A stretch of DNA of 64,000 nucleotides from Deltaproteobacteria bacterium. Its GTDB lineage: Bacteria; Myxococcota_A; Polyangia; GCA-2747355; JADLHG01. The position numbers were made by a program, and so were the translations under genes. The notes under the pieces are model-generated. The model was given only the letters and a program-made list of their open reading frames with translations, was not told the DNA's origin and made no database searches. Shown piece by piece: positions 35,239-45,388 of the stretch; the stretch's first letter is position 1; the number at the start of each line of letters is the position of its first letter. Where the stretch lies: positions 62,001 through 126,000 of the forward strand of contig JADLHG010000067.1 of NCBI GenBank assembly GCA_020848905.1, in the 5' to 3' direction.

Positions 35239-35313
35239 ACAGTCGCTGGCGCGCAAGCCGCCGAAATGACGGAATCGGCCGCGCTGGCCGGGCTGGCGCA
35301 TCGGTTGGCCGCT

Positions 35314-35335
35314 AGCGTTCGCAGCAGCGCGAACG
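35314..35335. promoter_or_regulatory. perfect 22-bp dyad upstream of sigma-54 promoter
   Basis: GCGTTCGC-AGCAGC-GCGAACGC has 8-bp perfect arms and a 6-bp spacer. It lies about 100-125 bp upstream of the predicted start at 35212, a normal place for an activator site. It could instead be an RNA hairpin. Confidence 0.5.
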
Positions 35336-35385
35336 CATGTGGGCAAGGGACCTGGGCTTCAATGAAGGAGCGAGCGACGAGCCCC

Positions 35386-35435
35386 CGAACGCGCCGACGC
35401 TGAAAACGCGTCGACGCGACGAACGCGCCGACGCT
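35386..35435. repeat. 16-bp direct repeats flanking a 12-bp palindrome
   Basis: CGAACGCGCCGACGCT occurs at 35386-35401 and 35420-35435 (period 34 bp) around the perfect palindrome CGCGTCGACGCG at 35407-35418. The block sits at the 3' end of the Cys-rich/PQQ gene. A role in termination is possible. Confidence 0.7.
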
Positions 35436-38232
35436 ACGGACGCCCCTGATTCATGCGGTTGCCGAAGCGCTTGGGCCAGCCGGTCGTGGCGTGTCCGGCC
35501 ACGGCGCCGGTGGTCACGGCCCAGAGCGACTTGGCTGCGCCGACCCACAGGATGCCGTCCTTCGAGAGCGAAGGAGACGAGGCGAAGGCGTCGGCCACCT
35601 GCAGCGTCCAGAACTCCGCCCCCGTGCCGGAGTCGAGCGCCTTCACGCTGCCGTTGCAGCCGTTGACCGCGTAGAGGCTGCCGTCCGAGCCCACGGCCAC
35701 GGAGGAGTGGTAGCAGCCGTTCGGCCCGTAGACCCAGTTGGCGTTGCCGTTCGAGGCGAACGAGCGGATGCGGCCGTCGGAGAGCGCGACGATCACGCTC
35801 CCGTCGGGGGCCACTACCGGCGCCGCGTTGGTGATCGTGACGCCGAGGGGCTTGCTCCAGATGATCGTCCCGTCGGCGGAGTTCACCTTGTAGAGCGAGT
35901 TCGACGCCGAGGTGACGGCGTAGACGTGCCCGTCGGTGCCGAGCGCCACGGCCACGTTGTTCGTGCAGCAGCCGAGGTCGCGCGTCCACTTCTTCAGGCC
36001 CGTGGAGGTGATGCCGTGCAGAAGCCCCTTCGTGCCGAGCGCGTACACGCTGCCGTCCTTGGCCACCGCCGGGCCGCCGGTCCGCGTGTCGCTCCCCGTC
36101 CCGTCGGTCAGGTCGAAGCGCCACTTCTGCGTACCCGTCGAGGTGAGCGCGTGGACCGACTCCCGGTAGGCCCGGTCGAAGTGCGGCACGCCCCAGGCGT
36201 AGACCGTGCCGTCTGCGCCGATCGCGCCGTTGTTATAGGCCGACCAGCCGTCGCTGACCTTGAACTCCCACTGCTTGGCGCCGCTCGCGGTGTTGATCGC
36301 GTAGACCGCGGCAGGACCGGCCGTGGTGGTGACGTAGACGACGGTCTCGTCGTTCGAGAGCATCGGGCTCGCCGAGGTGTAGTGGAAGAGAGACAGGGTC
36401 CACTTGATCACGCAGTCCTTGCTCACCGCGCGGAGCTTGCCGTCCGTCGTCGTGGCGTACACGGTGCCGTCGGAGGCCACCGCCGGCGTGGAATAGATGT
36501 CCGCCCCGAGCGAGACGCTGCACTTCACCTTCGCGTCGCAGAGGGAGTTGTTGCAGAAGGTGGAGCAGCCCTTGCCGCAGGCGCCGCAGTTGTCCTTGCT
36601 GTTGTTCAGGTTCACGCAGCCCGAGGCGATGCTGCAGCAGGTCTCGCCGCTCTTGCACGCCGCGCAGGTCGTGCCGCAGCGGGCGGCCTTGTCGCAGGGG
36701 ACGCAGGCATTGCCGTCGCAGTCGTAGCCGAGCGGGCACTGGCTCTTGGTCAGGCACTGCACGCAGCGCTCGCCGTTGAAGCAGTAGGGAGTGCTCCCCG
36801 AGCAGGAGGCGCAGGTCAGGCCGCAGTGGTCGTTCCGGTTGCACGCCGCGCACGAGGTCCCGTTGCACCACTGCCCCGGCTGGCAGATCGCGCACGAGGG
36901 CCCGCAGCACCCCACGCAGGCCTGCCCGTTGCAGAAGAGGTTCGACGCGCACTTGATGCAGAAGGTGCCGCAGTACGCGTCGGTCGTGCAGGGGACGCAG
37001 CTCCCGGCGTTGCAGTACTTGCCGGACCCCTGGCCGCAATGCAGGTTGTCGGTGCACTGCACGCAGGTCGTGCCGGCGGCGTTGCAGTACGGGGTGTTCC
37101 CCGAGCAGGTCGTGCAGGCCTGGCCGCAGTGGTCCGCCGTGTTGCAGGGGGTGCACTTGCCGTCCTTGCACCAGTTCCCCGACGGACAGTGCGCCGTGGC
37201 GCGGCACTGCACGCAGGCCGTCCCGGCGTCGTTGCAGTAGGGGGTCGGCGTCCCCTGGCACTTGGTGCAGTTCTCCCCGCAGAAATCGTCCGTGTTGCAC
37301 TGCACGCAGGTCCCGGCGCTGCAGCGGCGGCTCTTCGGACACTGCGTGGAGTTCAGGCACTCGGCGCACCCCGATGGGTCGCAGTAGGGCATGGCGGTGC
37401 CGACGCACTTGGCGCAGAGCGGCCCGCAGTGGTCGGGGGTCGTGCAGGCCGTGCAGGTGTCGGCCTCGGAGCAATACTTGCCGGCCGGGCAGTGGTTGTC
37501 GTTGCCGCACTCGCCGCACGAGCTCCCCGAGGCGTTGCAGTGCGGCAGCGCCGTCCCGGTGCAGGTGGCGCACTTCGCGCCGCAGTGGTCGTTCGTGTTG
37601 CAGTCCTTGCACTTGCCGCCGTCGCACCACTTGCCGCTCCCGCACTCGGGGTCGGTCTTGCAGGTGATGCAGGTCTGCCCGTTGCACGAGAGCCCCTCGG
37701 GACAGGTGATGCAGGTCGGCCCGCAGTGCAGGTCGTTGGTGCACGGCGTGCAGACGCCCTTGTCGCTGCAGAACTTGCCCGCCGCGCAGTGCTCGTGGCG
37801 CGAACACTCGGCGCAGGCGCTCTTGAAGCAGCGAGGCTTCGACCCGCCGCACGGCGCGCACTTCGGCCCGCAGCGGTCGTCCTCGTCGCAAGGGAGGCAC
37901 TGACCCCCTTTGCAGCGGGTCCCCTGCGCGCACTCGTTGCCGCAGGTGCCGCAGTTCTTCTCGCTGTGCTCCATGCAGCGGCCGAGGCAGCAGAGCTGTC
38001 CCGGCGGGCACATGCGATTGCACGCGCCGCAGTTCTGCGGGTCCGAGGCCAGCGCCGTGCACAGCCCCCCGCACTCGGTCTCCGTGGCGCGGCAGACGGC
38101 GCCCCCGGCGCACCCCGCCATCCCGAGGGCGAGCGCGGCCAGCGCCATATATAGGTAGAGCCGGGGGGTCGAACGGGGAGGGACGGTACGTCTTTGGCCG
38201 GACAGCCACCCGGCCCGAGCACAATGCTTCAT
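35434..38232 (-). CDS. Cys-rich repeat lipoprotein with C-terminal PQQ-type beta-propeller
   Basis: A 932-aa predicted lipoprotein. A long basic n-region leads to a LGMAGC lipobox near residue 41. Residues about 45-570 are Cys-rich: about nine modules with the core [HFYR]CGxxCxxC, most followed by PYCN...C..C. Residues about 575-925 form eight PQQ/BamB-like beta-propeller blades, each with a pattern like GTVYATTTDGKLRAV...W, ending in GWPKRFGNRMNQGRP. The ATG at 38232 follows GAGGA; ATG 38148 would give a much shorter signal. The propeller suggests protein binding at the cell surface; the Cys modules are probably a rigid stalk. Both are inference. Confidence 0.88.
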   Translation of the reverse strand: MKHCARAGWLSGQRRTVPPRSTPRLYLYMALAALALGMAGCAGGAVCRATETECGGLCTALASDPQNCGACNRMCPPGQLCCLGRCMEHSEKNCGTCGNECAQGTRCKGGQCLPCDEDDRCGPKCAPCGGSKPRCFKSACAECSRHEHCAAGKFCSDKGVCTPCTNDLHCGPTCITCPEGLSCNGQTCITCKTDPECGSGKWCDGGKCKDCNTNDHCGAKCATCTGTALPHCNASGSSCGECGNDNHCPAGKYCSEADTCTACTTPDHCGPLCAKCVGTAMPYCDPSGCAECLNSTQCPKSRRCSAGTCVQCNTDDFCGENCTKCQGTPTPYCNDAGTACVQCRATAHCPSGNWCKDGKCTPCNTADHCGQACTTCSGNTPYCNAAGTTCVQCTDNLHCGQGSGKYCNAGSCVPCTTDAYCGTFCIKCASNLFCNGQACVGCCGPSCAICQPGQWCNGTSCAACNRNDHCGLTCASCSGSTPYCFNGERCVQCLTKSQCPLGYDCDGNACVPCDKAARCGTTCAACKSGETCCSIASGCVNLNNSKDNCGACGKGCSTFCNNSLCDAKVKCSVSLGADIYSTPAVASDGTVYATTTDGKLRAVSKDCVIKWTLSLFHYTSASPMLSNDETVVYVTTTAGPAAVYAINTASGAKQWEFKVSDGWSAYNNGAIGADGTVYAWGVPHFDRAYRESVHALTSTGTQKWRFDLTDGTGSDTRTGGPAVAKDGSVYALGTKGLLHGITSTGLKKWTRDLGCCTNNVAVALGTDGHVYAVTSASNSLYKVNSADGTIIWSKPLGVTITNAAPVVAPDGSVIVALSDGRIRSFASNGNANWVYGPNGCYHSSVAVGSDGSLYAVNGCNGSVKALDSGTGAEFWTLQVADAFASSPSLSKDGILWVGAAKSLWAVTTGAVAGHATTGWPKRFGNRMNQGRP

Positions 38233-38838
38233 GCGTCCTCGCAACGACCGACATTGCCATCCGTCGGCGCGGGGCGTCAAGTTCGGACGGGATCCGGCTC
38301 AGGGTGATCGCGTTCTCCGGATGGAAGAGCCCAGGGAGGTCGTAGGGCGCTCGTGACGCGGGCCCTGGCGGACGCCGCCGCTTGCATGAGCCGGCAGCGG
38401 CGCGAAGTGGGCCGGCGCAAGCGGCGGCTCGGGCCCTCGCGCCAGCCGCGGATTGGGGAGAGGGAGGGCGGCTGGCACTCGGGACGCCGCCCGGGCCTCG
38501 CGTCACCTCGCGCCCCCCGTGGCTCGAGTGATCGCGGCGTTGGCGCGGCCGGTGGACCGCGAGCGAGGGCTCGAGGGAACCGAGGGGTGCCAGGAGTAGC
38601 GGTCGCCTTGATACTTGGCGACGGTCTGTGGCTGCGAGGACGCGGAGGCGATGGAGCTGTGGGCAGAGGCCAACGCTACGCGCTTGGCCTCGTTCGCCCT
38701 GCACCTCCTCATGGGTGGTCACGCCTAGCTGCTTTCCTCGGCCCGTCCGAGCTCGCCGCCCCCTCCATACCCCAATGTCCGAGAACTCGACCGCCCCGGG
38801 ATCCGTCCTGCGGGCACCTACGGCGCGCGGGCCCTGAC
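38233..38838. other. 606-bp intergenic region
   Basis: Space between the Cys-rich/PQQ gene (leftward) and the 3' end of the signalling island. Short open frames on both strands have no signal, domain or codon pattern that supports a gene. The promoter of the Cys-rich gene must lie at its left end; no convincing -24/-12 or -35/-10 site was found. Confidence 0.6.
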
Positions 38839-39986
<1,148 letters not shown>

Positions 39987-39990
<4 letters not shown>

Positions 39991-41654
39991 CCACCCTGCC
40001 TCGTCGGGGCCACGACGACGCGCGCCCGCCCCGCATCCTTGGCCGCATAGAGCGCCCGATCGGCGACCGCGTAGAGGCTCGAGAGGTCCGCTCCGTCCGC
40101 GGGGAACTGGGCCACTCCGGCGCTGAAGGTCACGCTGAAGGTCGTGCCGTCGGGGGCGAAGAAGTGCTCGGCCGACAGATCGTCGAGCGCGTGCTCCAGG
40201 CGCACCGCCGCCTGCTCCTTGGTGGCCGGGTAGAGGCCGACGAGGAACTCCTCGCCCCCCCAGCGCGCCACCACGTCCTCGCTCCGGAGCGAGCTGCGCA
40301 GGAGCTCGGCCAGTCGCTGCAGCACCTGATCCCCGGCTGCGTGACCGAACCGGTCGTTCACCGACTTGAAGTGGTCCAGGTCGAGCAGGCACAGCGCCAT
40401 CGGCTGACCGTGCCGCCGCGCCAGCCCGAGGTAGCGCTGCAAGAGGTCCCGGCCGCGCCGGCGGTTGGCGGCGCCGGTGAGGGGATCGGTGTCCGAGACG
40501 GCGCGCAGCACCTGCAGTCGGCGCAGCCGGCCCGTCACGCGCGTGACGAGCTCGCCCGCCACGATCGGCTTGGAGATCACGTCGTCCGCGCCGGCGGCGA
40601 AGGCCTCGCGCACGGTCTTTCCCTCCTCGTTGGCCGTGAGAAAGAGGATCGGGATCGACCGCGACGAGGGGTCGGCGCGCAGCACGCGGCAGAGGTCGAT
40701 CCCGCTCACCTCGGGCATCGTCACGTCCAGCACCACGAGGTCGGGCGCCACGTCGGTGAAGACCTCCCAGAAGCGCATCGGGTCGGCCAGGGTCGTGATC
40801 TTGACCCCGTACGATTCGAGCAGGCCGCGCACCACGGAGAGGATCGCCGGGTCGTCGTCCACCACCAGCACACGGTTCGCGGCCGGCTGCTGCCCGGCGT
40901 GCACGGCGGAGACCTCGTCGAGGACCTGCCCCGGGGCGAGCGGCTTCTGCAGGAAGCGCTGCACGCCGAGGCGCGTGGCCTCCACGCGGGCCGAGAGGTG
41001 TCCGCTGGCCGTCAGGGCCAGGACGGGGATCGGGGGCTTGGCGGCGGCGAGCTCGCGCAAGAGCTCGAGGGCCTCGGGCAGGCCTTCAGTGAGGTGCAGG
41101 TCGAGGACCACTACATCGGGGCGCTCGCGCGCGATGGCGTGGCGCGCCTCCTCCGAGCCGCGGGCCGCGCGGGCGAACATCTGGCGGCTCGTCGCCTCGG
41201 CTACCAGGAGCTCTGCGGCGGTCTCGTCGTCGTCCACCACCAGCACGCTCTGCGGCACGATCGAGCTGAAGGCCGCGGCGGGGCGGCGGGGCTCGACGGC
41301 GCCGTTGCGACGCCCGCGGCCGATCTCGCGCCGCACCTTCCCGACGAGCTCGAGCAGGCGCGCCCGTTCGGTCGGCCCCGGCCCCGCGCGCAGGAGCTGC
41401 TCCATCTGCCGGGCCAGAGCCGTCCCCTCCGGCAGCCCGAAGGTGCCGAGGCTCCCGGCCAGGCTGTGGGCCTGTCGCAGCGCGCGCTCCCCGAGCTGGG
41501 GTTCCAGAGGACCGAGGCCGAGGGCCTCCGCCGCCTGCTCGAGCACGGCCAGGCGCTCGGGGAGGGTGCTCTCGAAGCGCGCCCAGCCCTCGGCCAGCAC
41601 GGTGCGGATGCGCTCCTGGGCCTCGTGACGGTCGGGTCGCGTGGGGTGCGGCAT
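39987..41654 (-). CDS. HPT-REC-REC-GGDEF diguanylate cyclase
   Basis: A 555-aa soluble protein. Residues about 15-115 are an HPT domain with phospho-His63 in RQAHSLAGSLGTFG. Two receivers follow (about 135-250 and 260-380), with Asp residues in VVLDLHLTEG and VVLDVTMPEVSG. The C-terminal GGDEF domain has the active motif GGEEF and an upstream inhibitory-site RSED five residues before it, so it should make cyclic-di-GMP under product feedback. The HPT could pass phosphate from the kinases encoded upstream. Its stop overlaps the start of the next gene. Confidence 0.93.
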
Positions 41655-41656
41655 GG

Positions 41657-42067
41657 TCAGGTGTCCTTTCCTTCCCAGCCGAGCTCCTCGGCCAGCAGGC
41701 GCGGCAGCTCGAGCGGGTCGAAGGGCTTGGTGATGCGGTGGGTCACCCCCAGCTCCTCGAGCGCGCGGCGGGCGGCCAGCGCGGGCGTGGCGCTGAGCAG
41801 GACGACCGGGATCTCGCGCGTCGCCGCGTCGGCGCGGAGCGCGGCCACGACCTGGTAGCCGGTCATCTCCGGCATCATCACGTCGAGCAGGATGGCCTCG
41901 GGCCAGCCGCTGCGCGCCACGAGCAGGCCCTCCTCTCCGCCGCCGGCGGTCCGGACCTCGTAGCCGCCGATGGCCTCCAGGCTCACGCGGGCCACCTCGC
42001 GAATGTCGGTCTCGTCGTCGACCACGAGTACCCGGCGCGCATTCGGGCGGGGCATGGGCTCAGGCAT
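41657..42067 (-). CDS. single-domain response regulator
   Basis: A 136-aa receiver: RRVLVVDDETDIREVARVSL, phospho-acceptor Asp in AILLDVMMPEMTGYQVV, switch Ser/Thr in VVLLSATPAL, Lys in ITKPFDPLELPRLL. No output domain. It overlaps the 3' end of the hybrid kinase gene by 8 bp and precedes the diguanylate cyclase by 2 bp, so it probably shuttles phosphate inside this island. Confidence 0.92.
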   Translation of the reverse strand: MPEPMPRPNARRVLVVDDETDIREVARVSLEAIGGYEVRTAGGGEEGLLVARSGWPEAILLDVMMPEMTGYQVVAALRADAATREIPVVLLSATPALAARRALEELGVTHRITKPFDPLELPRLLAEELGWEGKDT

Positions 42068-44135
42068 GGGTGTTCTCCTTGGTGGACCGCGTCACGTGCT
42101 GCACGAGGTCGCGGAGCTGGCGTTCGAAGGCCCCCGGCGCATCGACGGCGCGCTGGGCCGCGGGCTTGGTCAGCCAGCCCACGACCTCCTCCGCGTGCGG
42201 GTGCGCGAGCTGCGGCTCGAGGGCCGAGAGGATCGCCACCGGAATGTGGCGCGTCACGGGGCGCGAGCGGAGCGCGGCCAGCGTCTGCCAGCCGTCCATC
42301 TCGGGCATCATCATGTCGAGCAGGATGATGGTCGGCTGCTCGCGACCGGCCAGCATCACGGCCTCGGCCCCCGACGAGGCGGTGAGCACGCGGTAGCCCC
42401 GGTGCTCGAGGAGCGCGCGCATGGCCATGCGCGTGGTCGGGTCGTCGTCGCAGATGAGGAGCGTGACGGACTCCTCGGGCACGGTGGCCTGCGCCCCCAG
42501 CTCGCGGGGTGGCGCGGCGGGGAGGCTGAAGGTGAAGGTGCTTCCCTGGCCGAGGACGCTGTCCACCCACATGCGCCCGCCGTGGAGCTCCACCAGGCTC
42601 CGGCTGATGGCGAGTCCGAGCCCCGCCCCCCCTTTGCCCCGGGCGTCGCCCTGGTCCACCTGCTCGAAGCGCTGGAAGAGCATCCCGAGCTTCTCCTCGG
42701 GGATGCCGCGCCCTTCGTCGCGCACGGAGAGCTGGAGCTCCCCCTCGTGCTCGGCGGCGGAGAGCCACACCCGTCCCCCGCGCGTGGAGAACTTGATCGC
42801 GTTGCCGATGAGGTTCGTGAGCACCTGCCCCACCCGGTCCGCGTCTGCATAGGCCCACGCCGGCTCGCTCTCCACCACGAGCTGGATGCCCGCCTGCTCG
42901 GCGAGGGGAGAGAGCGACTCGGCCGCCTGCTGGAGGAGGGACCCGACCTCGTAGGGGGCGAGCACGAGGGTCACGCGGCCGGCCTCGAGACGCTCGAGGT
43001 CCAGAATGTCGTTGATCAGGCGCACCAGGCGGTCCGTGTTGCGCGCGGCGATCTCCATCATCTTCTGGACGCGCTCGGGGAGCTCTCCGAGCGCGCCGCT
43101 CGCGGCCAGCCCCACGGCCCCGTGAATGGAGGTGAGGGGGGTGCGCAGCTCGTGACTCACGAGCGAGATGAACTCGCGCTTGGCGCGCTCGAGCACGTGG
43201 CGCTCGGTCACATCCTCGATGGTCAGGAGCACCCGGGCCGGGGGCGGGGCCATGAGCGGGAGCGAGCCGTTGTAGGCGCCGAGGATCGGCCGGACGCTGG
43301 GCTGCTGCGGTCCGGTGCGCGGAGTCTCTGGCTCCTCGCACTCGAGAGGGACGATGGTCACCTCGAGGTGCCGGAGCCCGTCGGGGCGCGGCAGCTGCAC
43401 GGGGATCTTGGCCGCTGCAATCTGCCCCCGCAGGCAGGACGCGATGCCGTTCGCGAGCCCCTCGTCGCCGATGAAGGTGCCGAGCTCGTGACCGAGGAGG
43501 CGGTGCTCCGGCACCTGCAGGAGGCGCGAGAGCGCGGGGTTGACGCTCAAGATGCGCGAGTTGCCGTCGAGGGTCAGGATCCCCACGGGGAGGCTGCTCA
43601 CGATGGCCTCGTTCAGGGCCGTGGCGTGCGCGAGACCCCGCACGAGGTGCTCGAGCCGCTCGGCTTGCCGGCGCACCTCGCGCTCCATGGCGTGGCGGTG
43701 CAGCGTCATCTCGATGGCCGCCAGGAGCTCGCGTCGCTGGAAGGGCTTGAGCAGGTAGGCGTGCGGGGCGGTGCCGCAGGCGCGCTTCAGCGTCTCCTCG
43801 TCGGAATGCGAGGTCAGATAGACGACGGGCACGTCGAAGCGCCGGCCGAGCTCGGCGGCGGTCTGGATGCCGTCCATCGCGCCGTCGAGCACGATGTCCA
43901 TCAGGACCAGGTCGCAGCGCTCTTGCTCGACCTGGGCCAGGGCCTCCTCTCCCGAGGCGCAGGTGCCGGCCACCTGATAGCCGAGGCGCTCGAGCGTCAG
44001 CTCCAGGTCCATGGCCACGATCGCCTCGTCTTCGACGATGAGGAGGCGCCGGGGCGGCTTCTCGCTCCCGTTGGCTCGCTTGGGCTCGGGCGAGGCTGCG
44101 CCGGGATGCGCCTCGGCTTCCATGGTCGTGGTCAT
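42060..44135 (-). CDS. hybrid sensor kinase REC-PAS-HisKA-HATPase-REC
   Basis: A 691-aa soluble hybrid kinase. The N-terminal receiver (about 30-145) has Asp80 in VLMDIVLDG; a PAS-like domain follows (about 170-310, SSLPVGILTLDGNSRILSVNPALSRLLQ); HisKA has His328 in LVSHELRTPLTSIHG; the ATPase domain has NLIGNAIKFSTRGG and GKGGAGLGLAISRSLVELHGG; the C-terminal receiver has IILLDMMMPEMDG. ATG 44135 follows GGAGGGGAGC. No membrane segment, so it senses an internal signal or is driven by the two upstream HWE kinases through its first receiver. Confidence 0.94.
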   Translation of the reverse strand: MTTTMEAEAHPGAASPEPKRANGSEKPPRRLLIVEDEAIVAMDLELTLERLGYQVAGTCASGEEALAQVEQERCDLVLMDIVLDGAMDGIQTAAELGRRFDVPVVYLTSHSDEETLKRACGTAPHAYLLKPFQRRELLAAIEMTLHRHAMEREVRRQAERLEHLVRGLAHATALNEAIVSSLPVGILTLDGNSRILSVNPALSRLLQVPEHRLLGHELGTFIGDEGLANGIASCLRGQIAAAKIPVQLPRPDGLRHLEVTIVPLECEEPETPRTGPQQPSVRPILGAYNGSLPLMAPPPARVLLTIEDVTERHVLERAKREFISLVSHELRTPLTSIHGAVGLAASGALGELPERVQKMMEIAARNTDRLVRLINDILDLERLEAGRVTLVLAPYEVGSLLQQAAESLSPLAEQAGIQLVVESEPAWAYADADRVGQVLTNLIGNAIKFSTRGGRVWLSAAEHEGELQLSVRDEGRGIPEEKLGMLFQRFEQVDQGDARGKGGAGLGLAISRSLVELHGGRMWVDSVLGQGSTFTFSLPAAPPRELGAQATVPEESVTLLICDDDPTTRMAMRALLEHRGYRVLTASSGAEAVMLAGREQPTIILLDMMMPEMDGWQTLAALRSRPVTRHIPVAILSALEPQLAHPHAEEVVGWLTKPAAQRAVDAPGAFERQLRDLVQHVTRSTKENTHA

Positions 44136-45388
44136 GCTCCCCTCCGTCTGCCTTCCGCGGGCCGGTCCGGCAGGCGCACGCACACCCGCGTGCCGCCTTC
44201 GCAGTGCGTCTCGCTCTGTCCGCGAAGCTGCCGCACCAGCACCTCCACGAGCCGCAGGCCGAGCCCCGTTCCGTGCGCGTCCCGCGCCGCGGGGTCGAAA
44301 CCTGGCCCCTCGTCCGCGACCTCGAGCAGCCGGCCGTCCGTGGAGCGCCGGGCCCCGATGCGCACCGTGCCCGCGCTCTCCGCGCGCCGGCCGTGCTGGA
44401 GCGCGTTCGCCACCAGCTCGCGCAGGATCAGCGCCACCGGCGCGGCGGAGTCGAGGGGCAGCGTCATGCCCGGCTCGACGTCGAGCTCCACGCGCGCCGC
44501 GGAGGCCGAAAACGTGCGGCGCAGGTCGGTCACCAGCCCCTCGAGGAACGCCTCGAGCGGCGCCTCCTCGAGCGTGCTCGATTGATAGATGAGCTCGTGC
44601 ACTAGCGCGAGGGTGCGGACCCTCGAATCGCTGCTCTGCAGGGCGCGGTGGGCGGGACCGTCGCCGCGGGGGTCCGTCTGCAGGTGCAGCAGGCTGCAGA
44701 CGAGCTGCAGGTTGTTCTTCACGCGGTGATGGATTTCGCGCAGGAGCACGCTCTTTTCGGCCAGCTCGCGCTGCAGCGCCGCGCGGCTGGCCTCGAGCTC
44801 GGCGGTGCGCTCGGCCACGCGCGCCTCGAGCTCGGCGTTGGCCCGCGCGATGGCTCGACCGGCGCGGCGGGCCTCGGTGACGTTCACGAGGTAGCCGACG
44901 ATGTGCAGCGGCCGGCCGTCCGGGTCGCGGCAGAGCTTCTGCTCGTCCCGAAGCCAGACGTACCGACCGTTCGCCGCGCGAAGGCGGTACTCGGTCACCT
45001 GCTGCCCCGACGCGAGGAGCTCCTGCACGCTGCCGAGCACGGCCGGCAGGTCGTCCGGGTGGACGCGGGAGATCCAGAAGCCTCCCCCGCGCAAGAAGAG
45101 CTCGGGCGGGTAACCGAGGAGCTCGGCGAGGTTTGGCGTGACGAACGAGGGCTCGTGCGCCCCGAAGGCCTGCAGCGCGTAGATCACGGCCGGGCCGTGG
45201 GTCAGGAGCTGCTCCAGGCGGGTGCGCTGCGAGGTCACGCGCGCGAGCTCTGCACCGAGGCGGTCGCATTCGGCCCGCAACGGGCCGAGGTCGTCGTCGT
45301 TGCCTTGGCTCGGCTGCGCGGAGCCGTGGCCCGGCTGGGCGACAGAGGCAGCCCGGGTGAGGGCGGTGGCGTCGACCGAGGCGGTCAT
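44132..45388 (-). CDS. PAS-HWE/HisKA_2 sensor kinase, copy 2
   Basis: A 418-aa soluble kinase. After a coiled coil (about 30-60) comes a PAS domain (about 65-175: GPAVIYALQAF...FVTPNLAELLGYPPE...RVHPDDL...YRLRAANGRYVWLRDEQ), a second coiled coil and a HisKA_2-type region LLREIHHRVKNNLQLVCSLLHLQ with the phospho-His. The ATPase domain has LRELVANALQHGRR and DEGPGFDP...GTGLGLRLVEVLVRQLRG. It is a close tandem relative of the next gene upstream. ATGA overlaps occur at both ends (45385-45388 and 44132-44135). Confidence 0.92.
   Translation of the reverse strand: MTASVDATALTRAASVAQPGHGSAQPSQGNDDDLGPLRAECDRLGAELARVTSQRTRLEQLLTHGPAVIYALQAFGAHEPSFVTPNLAELLGYPPELFLRGGGFWISRVHPDDLPAVLGSVQELLASGQQVTEYRLRAANGRYVWLRDEQKLCRDPDGRPLHIVGYLVNVTEARRAGRAIARANAELEARVAERTAELEASRAALQRELAEKSVLLREIHHRVKNNLQLVCSLLHLQTDPRGDGPAHRALQSSDSRVRTLALVHELIYQSSTLEEAPLEAFLEGLVTDLRRTFSASAARVELDVEPGMTLPLDSAAPVALILRELVANALQHGRRAESAGTVRIGARRSTDGRLLEVADEGPGFDPAARDAHGTGLGLRLVEVLVRQLRGQSETHCEGGTRVCVRLPDRPAEGRRRGA

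Noticed and set aside
35491-38154. Long plus-strand open frame opposite the Cys-rich/PQQ gene
   Set aside because: Antisense shadow: Val/Ala/Arg-rich, no signal or motif, while the minus strand has clear Cys modules and propeller blades.
35434-38232. Regular repeats suggesting a CRISPR-like array
   Set aside because: The periodicity comes from Cys-rich protein modules in an intact reading frame; repeats vary and there are no spacers.
38353-38838. Short open frames in the 606-bp gap
   Set aside because: Basic, low-complexity translations with no ribosome site, signal or family pattern.
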